NCBI RefSeq assembly: GCF_947496855.1
Contig: NZ_CANMED010000002.1
Span: 248,001 to 312,000 of the forward strand
Reading direction: 5' to 3'
Length of the DNA stretch: 64,000 nucleotides
Source of the DNA: an uncultured Aquimarina sp.
GTDB lineage: Bacteria > Bacteroidota > Bacteroidia > Flavobacteriales > Flavobacteriaceae
Positions within the stretch are counted from its first letter, which is position 1; the number at the start of each line of letters is the position of its first letter. The notes beneath the pieces were generated by a model, which made no database searches, was not told the DNA's origin, and saw only the letters and a program-made list of their open reading frames with translations. Below are positions 36,149 through 44,786 of this stretch, piece by piece. The position numbers and the translations under genes were made by a program.

Positions 36149-36385
36149 ATGCTTATATTTTTTATGTTAAAAAAATTCAATGATTAGCACTACTCCTAAC
36201 ACAATACTCGAACATATAACACAAACAATCAACAATTTAAATCCTTTGTGCATCCGCATTCATTTTTTTGTTTTTAGGTTTTATTTATCAAACAGCTAGC
36301 AAATAAGTATCTTGAAAATAAATTAGTAGTTGTTTCTTTTAAAAAATTTGAGTATTATTTTTGACTTTCTCAATTTATTGTGAAA

Positions 36386-36429
36386 CAAATTTATTTAAGA
36401 AAATCAGTAAAAGATGTGACAATTGTTAC
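36386..36429 (-). promoter_or_regulatory. Sulfur-type promoter directed at DUF2892
   Basis: GTGACAATTGTTAC (36416-36429) is a one-mismatch version of GTAAC-N4-GTTAC. On the minus strand TAAATTTG (36393-36386) is a perfect TAnnTTTG at 29.5 bp. No such box lies on the plus side toward the methyltransferase. The leader to DUF2892 would be about 230 nt. Confidence 0.55.
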
Positions 36430-36444
36430 AACTAAGGTTATTTT

Positions 36445-37050
36445 ATGATGCATACCGAAAAACTAAGAACGGCACTAGGAAATATAGATATCTACTTATT
36501 AGATCAAATATTAAAAGAACGCTATTCACAAAACGATAAAATCCTGGATGCTGGTTGTGGAAGTGGTAGAAATATATATTAGTTTTACAAAAACAAATTT
36601 AATGTATATGCGGTAGATAAGGAAATTGAACAGATCGAATACTTGGAACTCATCTACCCCGATTGGAGTACTAAATTTAGTAATGCCCCGTTAGAGCAAT
36701 TGCCTTATAATGATATTTTTTTTGATCATATCATTTGTAGTGCTGTACTACATTTTGCTAAAAGCACCGATCACTTTAAAACTATGTTTTCAGAACTTAT
36801 CCGCGTATTAAAACCTTCTGGAACCCTGTTTATAAGAATGACTTCTGATATAGGGATTGAAGATAAAGTAACACCTATAGAAGATGGAGTTTATAGATTA
36901 GGTGATGAATCTGATCGATTTTTACTTACTAAAGAGTTACTATTTCTAATAATGCAAGAACATCAATTATCATTCTTAGAACCTTTGAAATCTACTAATG
37001 TTCATGATCTTAGATCTATGTCAACTTTAATACTTCAGAAAAATGGGTAA
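36445..37050 (+). pseudogene. SAM-dependent methyltransferase with an in-frame amber stop
   Basis: The frame is open from ATG 36445 to TAA/stop at 37050 (about 201 codons) apart from a TAG at 36580-36582. Before it is the SAM-binding motif I (ILDAGCGSGRNIY) and after it the second strand NVYAVDKEIEQ, so the stop sits between motifs. The rest continues with FDHIICSAVLHFAKS and IRVLKPSGTLFIR. The product resembles small TehB-like methyltransferases. Either the gene is dead, or the stop is a recent point change (for example from TGG). Confidence 0.8.
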
Positions 37051-37057
37051 AATCAGA

Positions 37058-37702
37058 TTAATTTTGATCAATCAGTTCTATAGTTCCTTGTTTTAAAAGT
37101 ATAAAACCTTCTTGTTCCAGTTTTTTGAGTAATCGCGATATCACTTCCCTAGAAGACCCCAAATCATATGCGATATGCTGATGCGTAGTCTGTAGCGTAT
37201 TGCGACCTTTTAACTTTGCCTCTTTTTTTAGATATTCTAATAATCTTGTGTCCTTGTTAGAAAATGTTAGTATTTCTATGACATTTAATAGTTCTTCGAA
37301 TTTAAGATTGAAAAGGTCATAAATAAACTCATTCCACTTGGGATATTTTTTTGCTATGGCAAGAGCTCTGTCTGCTGGAATAATAACAACTTCAGAATCT
37401 TCTTCGATAACTGCCTTTACCTGGCTAGTTTCATTCTTTACCAAAGTGATTACAGACATCACACAGCTTTCTCCAGGTTTTATATAATATAATAGCACTT
37501 CATTTCCGTGAGTTTGCTCTTCTTTAAAGACTTTAGCTAACCCAGAAATAAGTAATGGAATTACTTTTACATATGCTCCTTGCCTTAAAATTACAGTCCC
37601 AGCATCAAATGTATGAATACTACTAATTGCTACAAGTTCAGCTTTTAATTCTGGCATTGTCGCCAACTTTGGGAAATACGTATCTAGTGCTTTTGAAATC
37701 AA
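37058..37702 (-). CDS. Crp/Fnr-family regulator, sulfur cluster
   Basis: 214 residues: cNMP-like barrel (about 20-130) with Cys in PGESCVMSVITLV, then a winged helix with recognition helix SSREVISRLLKKLEQEGFI. It keeps the Glu and Arg expected for TGA-type half-sites (R-E-V-I-S-R). There is no N-terminal Fe-S cluster motif. It is 48 bp after the rhodanese gene on the same strand, so it is probably the last gene of the 39610-37058 operon. It is a paralogue of 40749-41381. Confidence 0.88.
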   Translation of the reverse strand: MISKALDTYFPKLATMPELKAELVAISSIHTFDAGTVILRQGAYVKVIPLLISGLAKVFKEEQTHGNEVLLYYIKPGESCVMSVITLVKNETSQVKAVIEEDSEVVIIPADRALAIAKKYPKWNEFIYDLFNLKFEELLNVIEILTFSNKDTRLLEYLKKEAKLKGRNTLQTTHQHIAYDLGSSREVISRLLKKLEQEGFILLKQGTIELIDQN

Positions 37703-37750
37703 TAGGAACTATTTTTCATTAATTTAATCAATAATTTATTCTAAGCGATA

Positions 37751-38194
37751 CTATCTTTTTGGGTTCTCATTCCAAGCTTTATATCCTCCTTTAAAATCAT
37801 ATATTTTGTTAAAACCTAAAGTGACCAACAGCTTAGCAGCTCGGTGACTTCTCCAACCAGAATAACAATAAATATAAACGGGTTTTTCTTTATCCAATTC
37901 TTGAATCGCTACAATAAACTTTTCTTTGTCAGCAATACTAATATTAATCGCATCATCAATATATCCAGCATTATACTCTTTGAGAGTGCGAATATCCACA
38001 AACTGAACATCTTTATGTATTACTTCTTTCTTTATTATATTGATATCTACAATGATGATTTTATCGTCTTCTTTTACAGTATTAGACTTTTCATTTCTGG
38101 AAATTTGTTGTGAAAAAGCACCTGAAATGCCAAACATCAACAAAATCAGATGTAGTTTAGAATTTATTAATTTGAAATTTACTAGGTATCCCAT
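37751..38194 (-). CDS. Exported single-domain rhodanese
   Basis: 147 residues with a hydrophobic N-terminus (SKLHLILLMFGISGAFSQ) suggesting export, then one rhodanese domain (VQFVDIRTLKEYNAGYIDDAINI). The active-site loop is CYSGWRSHRA with the persulfide-bearing Cys. It carries sulfane sulfur in the periplasm. It starts 3 bp after the metallo-beta-lactamase/rhodanese stop. Confidence 0.88.
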   Translation of the reverse strand: MGYLVNFKLINSKLHLILLMFGISGAFSQQISRNEKSNTVKEDDKIIIVDINIIKKEVIHKDVQFVDIRTLKEYNAGYIDDAINISIADKEKFIVAIQELDKEKPVYIYCYSGWRSHRAAKLLVTLGFNKIYDFKGGYKAWNENPKR

Positions 38195-38197
38195 ACA

Positions 38198-39610
38198 TTA
38201 TTTTAATGTACTTGGACAGACATACTCTGTAGTTTGTATGCCTGCTTCTTTCATTGCTGAAAAGCCTCCGGCAACATCAATAAGATTATGTATCCCTCGA
38301 CTTTTTAATATAGACGCTGCAATTACAGATCTATATCCTCCAGCACAGTGGATATAGAATGATTTATCTTCAGGAAAATCTTTCATATAATCATTAATAA
38401 AATCCAGCGGCGCATTATTAGCCTTATCTAAATGCTCAGCAACAAATTCACTTTCTTTTCTTACATCAAAAACATCTGTCTCTTCTGTGTTAAGTTTATT
38501 TTTCAGTTCCTCTGCTGTTATTGATGATACAGTATCGTAATCTTTACCTGCTTTTTTCCAAGCTTCTATTCCTCCTTTCAGATACCCTAACGTTTTATCA
38601 AACCCCACACGAGATAGTCGAGTAATCGCTTCTTCTTCTTTACCTTCTGGAGTCACTAGTAAAATAGGTTGTGCTACATCGGCGATCAAAGCACCTACCC
38701 AAGGAGCAAAACCACCTTGTATCCCGATAAATATTGATCTGGGAATATGACCTTTTACATATTCGTTTTGATGTCTTACATCTAATACAATCGCGCCTGT
38801 TTCATTAGCCAACATTTCGAATTCTTCTGGCGATAATGGTTTGGTTCCTCTTTCCAAAACTTCACCTATATCTTCATATCCTTCCTTATTCATCTTCACA
38901 TTTAATGGAAAATATTGAGGAGGTGGTAATAAACCATCAGTAACTTCTTTTACGAATTCTTCTTTGGTCATATCGGTTCGTAACGCATAATTCATCTGCT
39001 TCTGGTTTCCCAAAGAATCTACCGTTTCTTTCATCATATTTTTACCACAAGCAGAACCTGCTCCATGTGCTGGATATACAATTACATCATCGGCCAGAGG
39101 CATAATTTTATTTCTTAAACTATCAAATAATGTTTCTGCCAATTGTTCTTGTGTCATATCAGCAGCTTTCTGTGCTAAATCAGGACGTCCTACATCACCT
39201 AAAAACAGCGTATCACCACTAAAAATAGCGTGATCTTTACCATTTTTATCTCTTAACAAATAGGTTGTACTTTCCATAGTATGACCTGGGGTATGTAATG
39301 CAACTATGGTTATATCTCCAAGTTTAAATTCTTGCCCATCTACTGCAATAGTAGCATCAAAAGATGGATTGGCATTAGGTCCATAAATGATCTCTGCACC
39401 GGTTTCTTTAGCCAGGGTTACATGTCCACTTACAAAATCCGCATGAAAATGTGTTTCAAAAATGTATTTGATTTTTCCTTCATCATTCCTTGTTCTCTCT
39501 AAATATGGCTTTACCTCTCTCAGAGGATCTATAATCGCCACTTCTCCCGCACTTTCTATATAATAAGCGCCTTGTGCTAGACATCCTGTATATATTTGTT
39601 CTATCTTCAT
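38198..39610 (-). CDS. Metallo-beta-lactamase/rhodanese fusion, persulfide dioxygenase-like
   Basis: 470 residues. Residues 1-235 are an ETHE1/Blh-like metallo-beta-lactamase with THFHADFVSGH (metal ligands), HTPGHTMEST and FSGDTLFLGDVGRPDL. Two rhodanese domains follow: the first (about 270-350) lacks the catalytic Cys (TPEGKEE), the second (about 365-465) has HCAGGYRS with Cys. Such enzymes oxidise glutathione or low-molecular-weight persulfides to sulfite. First gene of a sulfur operon under a GTAAC-type promoter. Confidence 0.92.
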   Translation of the reverse strand: MKIEQIYTGCLAQGAYYIESAGEVAIIDPLREVKPYLERTRNDEGKIKYIFETHFHADFVSGHVTLAKETGAEIIYGPNANPSFDATIAVDGQEFKLGDITIVALHTPGHTMESTTYLLRDKNGKDHAIFSGDTLFLGDVGRPDLAQKAADMTQEQLAETLFDSLRNKIMPLADDVIVYPAHGAGSACGKNMMKETVDSLGNQKQMNYALRTDMTKEEFVKEVTDGLLPPPQYFPLNVKMNKEGYEDIGEVLERGTKPLSPEEFEMLANETGAIVLDVRHQNEYVKGHIPRSIFIGIQGGFAPWVGALIADVAQPILLVTPEGKEEEAITRLSRVGFDKTLGYLKGGIEAWKKAGKDYDTVSSITAEELKNKLNTEETDVFDVRKESEFVAEHLDKANNAPLDFINDYMKDFPEDKSFYIHCAGGYRSVIAASILKSRGIHNLIDVAGGFSAMKEAGIQTTEYVCPSTLK

Positions 39611-39670
39611 CTGTATTATTTTATATTATACTTCGTAAATTGAAGTCTCCTATTTTTCGGTATTCAGCTT

Positions 39671-39714
39671 CAAAAATACGACTCATATTATCTTTTTACA
39701 GTAACAATTGTTAC
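39671..39714 (-). promoter_or_regulatory. Sulfur-type promoter of the persulfide dioxygenase operon
   Basis: GTAACAATTGTTAC (39701-39714) is a perfect palindrome. On the minus strand TATTTTTG (39678-39671) lies 29.5 bp from its centre. Confidence 0.7.
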
Positions 39715-39730
39715 AAAATCTAAATTAAGG

Positions 39731-40528
39731 TTACCCCAATTCCTTGATAAGGATATAAATACCCATCACTAAAACAAACCAACCAAATCCTCTTTTTAAT
39801 TTTTCTCCTTCTATAAAATTCGATAAATACATTCCTATAAAAATTCCAACAATAGAAATCCCTGTAAATACTAATAAAAAACTCCAATCAATATCTAAAT
39901 TTTCGACATCGCCTAAAAATCCGATGAGTGATTTAATCGCAATGATTAATAAAGATGTGGCCACTGCATTTTTCATAGGCAATCTTGCAAATAAAACTAA
40001 AGCTGGAATTATTAAAAAACCTCCTCCTGCTCCAACAATTCCAGTTAACGTCCCCACTACAATACCTTCTATCACAATCAAAGGGTAATTGTAGGATACT
40101 TTAGTCTTCTTTTCTGGTGTTTCTTTTCCCTTTTTTATCATAGCAATGGAAGCTATCAACATAATCATTGCAAAAAAAACCATGATCCCTATGTCTTTGG
40201 TAATAATAAAGTCAACTATAGAAAAAAGTTTATCTGGTATTGCCGGAATCAAAAACTTTCTGGTCAAATACACCGCAATAAACGCAGGAATAGAAAATAT
40301 AATGGCAGTTCTGAAGCTAACAAGCCCCTTTCTTAGGTTTTTAATAGCTCCTACTAAGGCCGAAGAGCCTACAACAAATAATGAATATGCAGTAGCCGTT
40401 ACAGGGTTGATATGCATCAGGTATACAAAAACTGGTACGGTCATTATAGAACCTCCTCCACCTATTAAACCTAATACAACTCCTATAGCCAATGCTCCAA
40501 AATATCCCAAAATTTCTATTCCTTCCAT
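39731..40528 (-). CDS. TauE/SafE-family sulfite exporter
   Basis: 265 residues with about eight helices and the duplicated TauE motif: GVVLGLIGGGGSIMTVPVFVYLM and GTLTGIVGAGGGFLIIPALVLFA. It likely exports the sulfite generated by the neighbouring persulfide dioxygenase, or another sulfur oxyanion. It has its own GTAAC-type promoter. Confidence 0.9.
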   Translation of the reverse strand: MEGIEILGYFGALAIGVVLGLIGGGGSIMTVPVFVYLMHINPVTATAYSLFVVGSSALVGAIKNLRKGLVSFRTAIIFSIPAFIAVYLTRKFLIPAIPDKLFSIVDFIITKDIGIMVFFAMIMLIASIAMIKKGKETPEKKTKVSYNYPLIVIEGIVVGTLTGIVGAGGGFLIIPALVLFARLPMKNAVATSLLIIAIKSLIGFLGDVENLDIDWSFLLVFTGISIVGIFIGMYLSNFIEGEKLKRGFGWFVLVMGIYILIKELG

Positions 40529-40542
40529 TAATTATTTTTTAA

Positions 40543-40586
40543 CAAAAATAACTTCAGGTTGAAATGGTCACAGTAACAATGGTTAC
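40543..40586 (-). promoter_or_regulatory. Sulfur-type promoter of the TauE gene
   Basis: GTAACAATGGTTAC (40573-40586) on the plus strand and TATTTTTG (40550-40543) on the minus strand, centre-to-box 29.5 bp. The leader to the ATG at 40528 is very short. Confidence 0.68.
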
Positions 40587-40638
40587 ATAGGATTAAAATG
40601 AGATCGTAGTATCAAAGCTTTTTACAATTCATTTTTAT

Positions 40639-40711
40639 ATTCTAGCATACACTAGAATGACAGATAATTATCAGATGGTTTGCATATTCTCATTCCAGCG
40701 TAGGCTGGAAT
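40639..40711. repeat. Pair of REP-like palindromes
   Basis: ATTCTAG/CTAGAAT (40639-40658) and ATTCCAGC/GCTGGAAT (40692-40711) are short hairpins with related sequence, in opposite orientation (the first reads CATTCTAGTGTATGC on the minus strand, the second CATTCCAGCGTAGGC on the plus). They sit between two minus-strand transcription units. Similar elements are common in flavobacterial intergenic DNA. Confidence 0.6.
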
Positions 40712-40748
40712 ATTTTTTCTATCCTAATAAAAAGGGAATTCCTTCGAT

Positions 40749-41381
40749 TTAAAGATTCAGAATTTTAATACTATTCCTGTTTAAATTTATTTTACCTTCT
40801 ACTTCTAATTTTTTGAGTAATCTGGATATTACTACGCGTGAAGTGTGCAGATCATACGCTATTTCCTGATGCGTATTATGCACGATAATATCCTTATTGA
40901 CTTTGGTTTTATCTTTAAGATATTTCAGTAATCGTTCATCCATTTTTAGAAAAGCAATATTGTCAATCGTTTCAATAGCTTCCATTAATCTTTTATGATA
41001 GCTTTCAAAAACAAAATTCCTCCAAGATTTATACTTTGCAGTCCATTCTTCCATTTTTCCTATAGGAATCATGATCAGTTTAGAATCTGTTTCTGCAATT
41101 GCTTTGATCTCGCTTTTATGATGACCAATACAGCAAGATAAAGTCATAGCACAGGTATCTCCTCTTTCTAAAAAATAAAGTAATAATTCATCACCATCCT
41201 GATCTTCTCTTAATATTTTAATCGCCCCGCTAATAATTAATGGCATCGACTTAATATAACTTCCTGGTTTTATGAGTTCATTACCTTCGGAAACCTCTTT
41301 AAAAGTTGCCACACTATTAATTTCTTCTAATAGTTCATTCTCAAAAAGATGTCCATAATTACTCTTAAGTTCCTGAATCAT
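40749..41381 (-). CDS. Crp/Fnr-family regulator with CAMTLSCC motif
   Basis: 210 residues: barrel about 20-130, winged helix about 150-205. The barrel carries CAMTLSCCIGHHKSE, three cysteines, where the paralogue at 37058 has one. Recognition helix TSRVVISRLLKKLEVEGKI has Val in place of the FNR Glu209, a change known from CprK, which reads TTAAT instead of TTGAT. This fits the TAA-type GTAAC-N4-GTTAC sites nearby. The start overlaps the patatin stop (ATGA), so it is last in the USP-cls-patatin operon. Confidence 0.88.
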   Translation of the reverse strand: MIQELKSNYGHLFENELLEEINSVATFKEVSEGNELIKPGSYIKSMPLIISGAIKILREDQDGDELLLYFLERGDTCAMTLSCCIGHHKSEIKAIAETDSKLIMIPIGKMEEWTAKYKSWRNFVFESYHKRLMEAIETIDNIAFLKMDERLLKYLKDKTKVNKDIIVHNTHQEIAYDLHTSRVVISRLLKKLEVEGKINLNRNSIKILNL

Positions 41382-42163
41382 TGTTTTTGTTTTTGATTCT
41401 CAAAATATACTGCTAATTGTTGCTTTGCTTCCTTATATCCAACATCAAATATTTTATCCAGATTTCCACTACTAAAAATTCCGTGATTTATCAGTTCCTT
41501 TGGTTGAATGATAAGGTTGCAGTGCTTAAATTTTGTTTCAGAATTAGGCATCGCACGCAGATAGTATGCACGCTGCATTACGTTGTAAGAGTGCTTAAAA
41601 TCTGAAATTTTCGGTTTTCTTATTGGTGTAACATCGATACCTATTATCATATCACAGGGTTCCTTTAAGGGTTCAATCGGAAAATTATCTAAAATCCCTC
41701 CATCAGAATATAATTGATCTTCAATTTTTATTGGAGAAAACATTCCGGGAAAAGCAGCAGAAGCCAATATGGGTCTAATAAGCTCTCCAGTACTAAAAAC
41801 CATAACCGTCCCCTCCACCAGGTTGGTAGCAGTTACAAAAAGTTTTTTCTCCAGATTTTCAAAAGAGTTTTGAGGGAAATATCTTATTAAATCATCAAAA
41901 AATTTTTCAGAATCTAAAAAACCTGCCTTTTTTCTGGTAAATCTATTCAATTTAAACAAAGGCGTTTTACTAAAAAAACCTTTGATTTCTTCTATCGCAT
42001 AACCACCCGCGTATAACCCCCCTACAATTGCTCCTGCACTTGTTCCGGAAACAAAATTGGGATGTATACCTGCTTCCTCTATTGCTTTTATGGCTCCTAA
42101 ATGTGCTACTCCCTTAAATCCTCCTCCAGAGAGTACCAAACCTATATTTTTTGATGCTTTCAT
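41378..42163 (-). CDS. Patatin-like phospholipase
   Basis: 261 residues with the serine-hydrolase motif GTSAG (VSGTSAGAIVGGLYAGG), the oxyanion motif LSGGGFKGVAH and the catalytic DGG (YSDGGILDNFP). A bacterial RssA/YlbK-type lipid hydrolase. It is between cardiolipin synthase and a Crp regulator, suggesting membrane remodelling under stress. Confidence 0.92.
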   Translation of the reverse strand: MKASKNIGLVLSGGGFKGVAHLGAIKAIEEAGIHPNFVSGTSAGAIVGGLYAGGYAIEEIKGFFSKTPLFKLNRFTRKKAGFLDSEKFFDDLIRYFPQNSFENLEKKLFVTATNLVEGTVMVFSTGELIRPILASAAFPGMFSPIKIEDQLYSDGGILDNFPIEPLKEPCDMIIGIDVTPIRKPKISDFKHSYNVMQRAYYLRAMPNSETKFKHCNLIIQPKELINHGIFSSGNLDKIFDVGYKEAKQQLAVYFENQKQKQ

Positions 42164-42175
42164 TATATGTGTTTT

Positions 42176-43597
42176 CTACAAAACCGGACTGAAAATTTTG
42201 GCTACTCCTTCTTTTAACTTTTCTTTCCAAGGCCTATTCACAAAAGTAGCATAGTCTAACTGAATACTCTGTTCACAATCGCTTAAAAAATCATTTTTTA
42301 GTTCAATAGCAAACGTATCATCATATACTGCGACATTTACTTCATAATTCTGCTCAAAACTTCTAATATCCAAATTAGCAGTACCTATAGAGGAAATTGT
42401 ATCATCAGCAACCAAGGTTTTACTATGAAGAAAACCATCTGAAAACAAATAAATTTTAACACCAGCTTCTAACAATCTTTCGAAATAGGAGCGCACACAC
42501 CATCGTACAACCTTACTATCGGATATATCAGAAAGTAAGAGTCTTACCTCCACTCCACTAAGAGCAGCTACTTTTAATGCCTCCAGAATTGCTTCACCAG
42601 GAATGATATATGGATTAGCAATATACACATAGTTTTTAGCTTCATTGATCAACGAAAAATATAATTGTCTTGCAGCCGAGAAATCTTCATCCGGACCACT
42701 ATGGACAGTTTGAGCGGTCATATTTCCTGTTTTCTTATAGGTTGTAAAGTAAGACGTACTTAAAATATCTTCATGGTTACTTATCAAGTACCAATCCATT
42801 ACAAAAATTGCCTGTAAACTATGTACAACAGGACCTTCTAGCTGTAAATGCATATCATGCCAGATACCTAAATTAGAGTCACCTGTTACATATTTATCAG
42901 AAACATTAATACCGCCAGTAAAAGCTATTTTATTATCTATCACAATGATTTTACGATGATTCCTATAATTTATAGATGATAAAAATTTACCAAATTTAAC
43001 GGGTAAAAAACTATAGATCTCCACTCCTGCTTTCTGAAGTTTCCGGATATACTTTTTGCTTAAGGACCGGCTTCCTATTCCATCATAGAGAATCCGTATC
43101 TGAACTCCTTCTTTTACTTTTTGCTCAAAAAGATCGAACAGCCCTTCAGCCAAATATCCATTTTCAAAAATATAGTACTGCAAGTGTATAAAATGTTCTG
43201 CTCTTTTTAAGCTTTCGAATATTGCCTGAAACGTAGTATCACCATTTTTAAGAAGTCTCAGGTTATTTCCTGCACTAGGCGCAAAACCGCAGTTCATAGT
43301 AATGAGTTTAATTAACTTTTGATGTTCTTGATATTCTTCTTCGGTTACAGGTTCGTAATGACTTTCTGCTTTTTCTAAATAAGAAATAATTTCATCCGTT
43401 CTTTTTAACTGAAAAAGCTTATTTTTTCTTCGATTTCTACCTAATAGAAGATAGAATAACATTCCACCAACGGGAATTGTAAAAATAGCCAACATCCAAG
43501 CCAAGGTTTTGGTTGGGCGGATACCATATAATATCAATTTAATGACAATAACCGTTCCTACCAAAAAATAGATAATAAGAAAAGTAGTGTATACCAT
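42176..43597 (-). CDS. cls: Cardiolipin synthase
   Basis: 473 residues. Two N-terminal helices (about 5-60) anchor it in the membrane. Two phospholipase-D HKD motifs follow: NYRNHRKIIVIDNKIAFTGGIN and FLHSKTLVADDTISSIGTANLD. It condenses phosphatidylglycerols into cardiolipin. It is 24 bp after a USP gene and 12 bp before a patatin. Confidence 0.94.
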   Translation of the reverse strand: MVYTTFLIIYFLVGTVIVIKLILYGIRPTKTLAWMLAIFTIPVGGMLFYLLLGRNRRKNKLFQLKRTDEIISYLEKAESHYEPVTEEEYQEHQKLIKLITMNCGFAPSAGNNLRLLKNGDTTFQAIFESLKRAEHFIHLQYYIFENGYLAEGLFDLFEQKVKEGVQIRILYDGIGSRSLSKKYIRKLQKAGVEIYSFLPVKFGKFLSSINYRNHRKIIVIDNKIAFTGGINVSDKYVTGDSNLGIWHDMHLQLEGPVVHSLQAIFVMDWYLISNHEDILSTSYFTTYKKTGNMTAQTVHSGPDEDFSAARQLYFSLINEAKNYVYIANPYIIPGEAILEALKVAALSGVEVRLLLSDISDSKVVRWCVRSYFERLLEAGVKIYLFSDGFLHSKTLVADDTISSIGTANLDIRSFEQNYEVNVAVYDDTFAIELKNDFLSDCEQSIQLDYATFVNRPWKEKLKEGVAKIFSPVL

Positions 43598-43621
43598 CTT
43601 ATGATACGTTTTTGTATAACA

Positions 43622-44458
43622 TTAATTATGCATAATAAGCAACGGAACTCTAGTGCCATAACTTATTTTGGAGGTTTCTGAACCGTGAAAGAATCGATCC
43701 AAAAAAGTTTCTCTATGTATAAACATAGCATTCATATCCACGTTCATAATTTGTACAAAGCTATCGATCGCTAAAGGCGTAGGCACATTAGTAATAGAAT
43801 GAAATGTATGATTGATGTCTTTAAAAAAATCTTTTAAATGCTTCTTATCATCAAAATCAGCAACAGTAACCGTATCGTCTTCTTTTATTTTCAGAATTCT
43901 TAAAGAAGCTTTGGATTTAATCAACGTATCGACCAATGGTTCTATATTCTCCTTATTGAAATGATCGTTATAATCGATTGTGTACAATATGGTTTTCAGC
44001 CCTTCAAAAGTATATCCTTGTGGAATTACCAATACCGGACAATCAATTTTACGTATCACATTAAGCGTATTACTCCCAAAAACTACTTCTCTTGTTCCAG
44101 TTGCACCATTAGTACCCATCACGATAAGATTAATATCTTTAGATTTCACTGCTTGCTTAATAGCATCCGTAAACACATCATAATCAGTAATCCCCAGAAA
44201 TGTATAATTCTCGTGTTTAATTTCTTGTTGAAGTTTTTCTATGAGAAGGTTTAGCTTTTCTTTTGAATTATGAATTACAGACTGATGGAGTGAGGTATTT
44301 GCCGGAGCTGCCATTAGATCATCCATCATATAGTTAGAAGTTTTTTGCACATTGAGTATATAAAATGTACAGAGCTCATTTTTAAAGAACTCCAATGCAT
44401 AATTAATAGCATTTTCTGCATTTTCAGAAAAGTCGGTAGGTAGCAAAATGTTTTTCAT
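43622..44458 (-). CDS. Universal stress protein, tandem domains
   Basis: I choose the second in-frame ATG (44458, MKNILLPTDFSENAENAI) over 44464 because it matches the paralogues. About 278 residues. The loop IVMGTNGATGTREVVFGSNTLN has Asn for Lys. First gene of the USP-cls-patatin-Crp operon, with an FNR-like promoter. Confidence 0.9.
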   Translation of the reverse strand: MKNILLPTDFSENAENAINYALEFFKNELCTFYILNVQKTSNYMMDDLMAAPANTSLHQSVIHNSKEKLNLLIEKLQQEIKHENYTFLGITDYDVFTDAIKQAVKSKDINLIVMGTNGATGTREVVFGSNTLNVIRKIDCPVLVIPQGYTFEGLKTILYTIDYNDHFNKENIEPLVDTLIKSKASLRILKIKEDDTVTVADFDDKKHLKDFFKDINHTFHSITNVPTPLAIDSFVQIMNVDMNAMFIHRETFLDRFFHGSETSKISYGTRVPLLIMHN

Positions 44459-44478
44459 AACCATATGATTTAATACTA

Positions 44479-44521
44479 TAAAAGTAATCCAACAAGGGTT
44501 AGGGAACTATGATATTTGTCA
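44479..44521 (-). promoter_or_regulatory. FNR-like promoter of the USP-cls operon
   Basis: On the minus strand TGACAAATATCA (44521-44510) is followed by TACTTTTA (44486-44479) at 29.5 bp. The remaining 44522-44786 shows nothing recognisable. Confidence 0.62.
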
Positions 44522-44786
44522 TACTGATGTAGACTAAAGGACAACTAAAATTTGTGCAGAAAAGAAAATCAGTTGCGTATTCTAGGTATAGAAAATGTAG
44601 TTCTTTCGCATTTCAAATGTCAAGACGACTAGCCTTTTAGACTGTCCTTTATTCTAATTTAATCATTATATTACAGGAGTAAAAAACCATATATTATAAT
44701 TTTAATTAATTTTAATTCGCTGGGATTCTATATTATAATTCAAAGTTTAATAAGATTTTAGAAGGAATTAAAAGTTTATTTTAATT

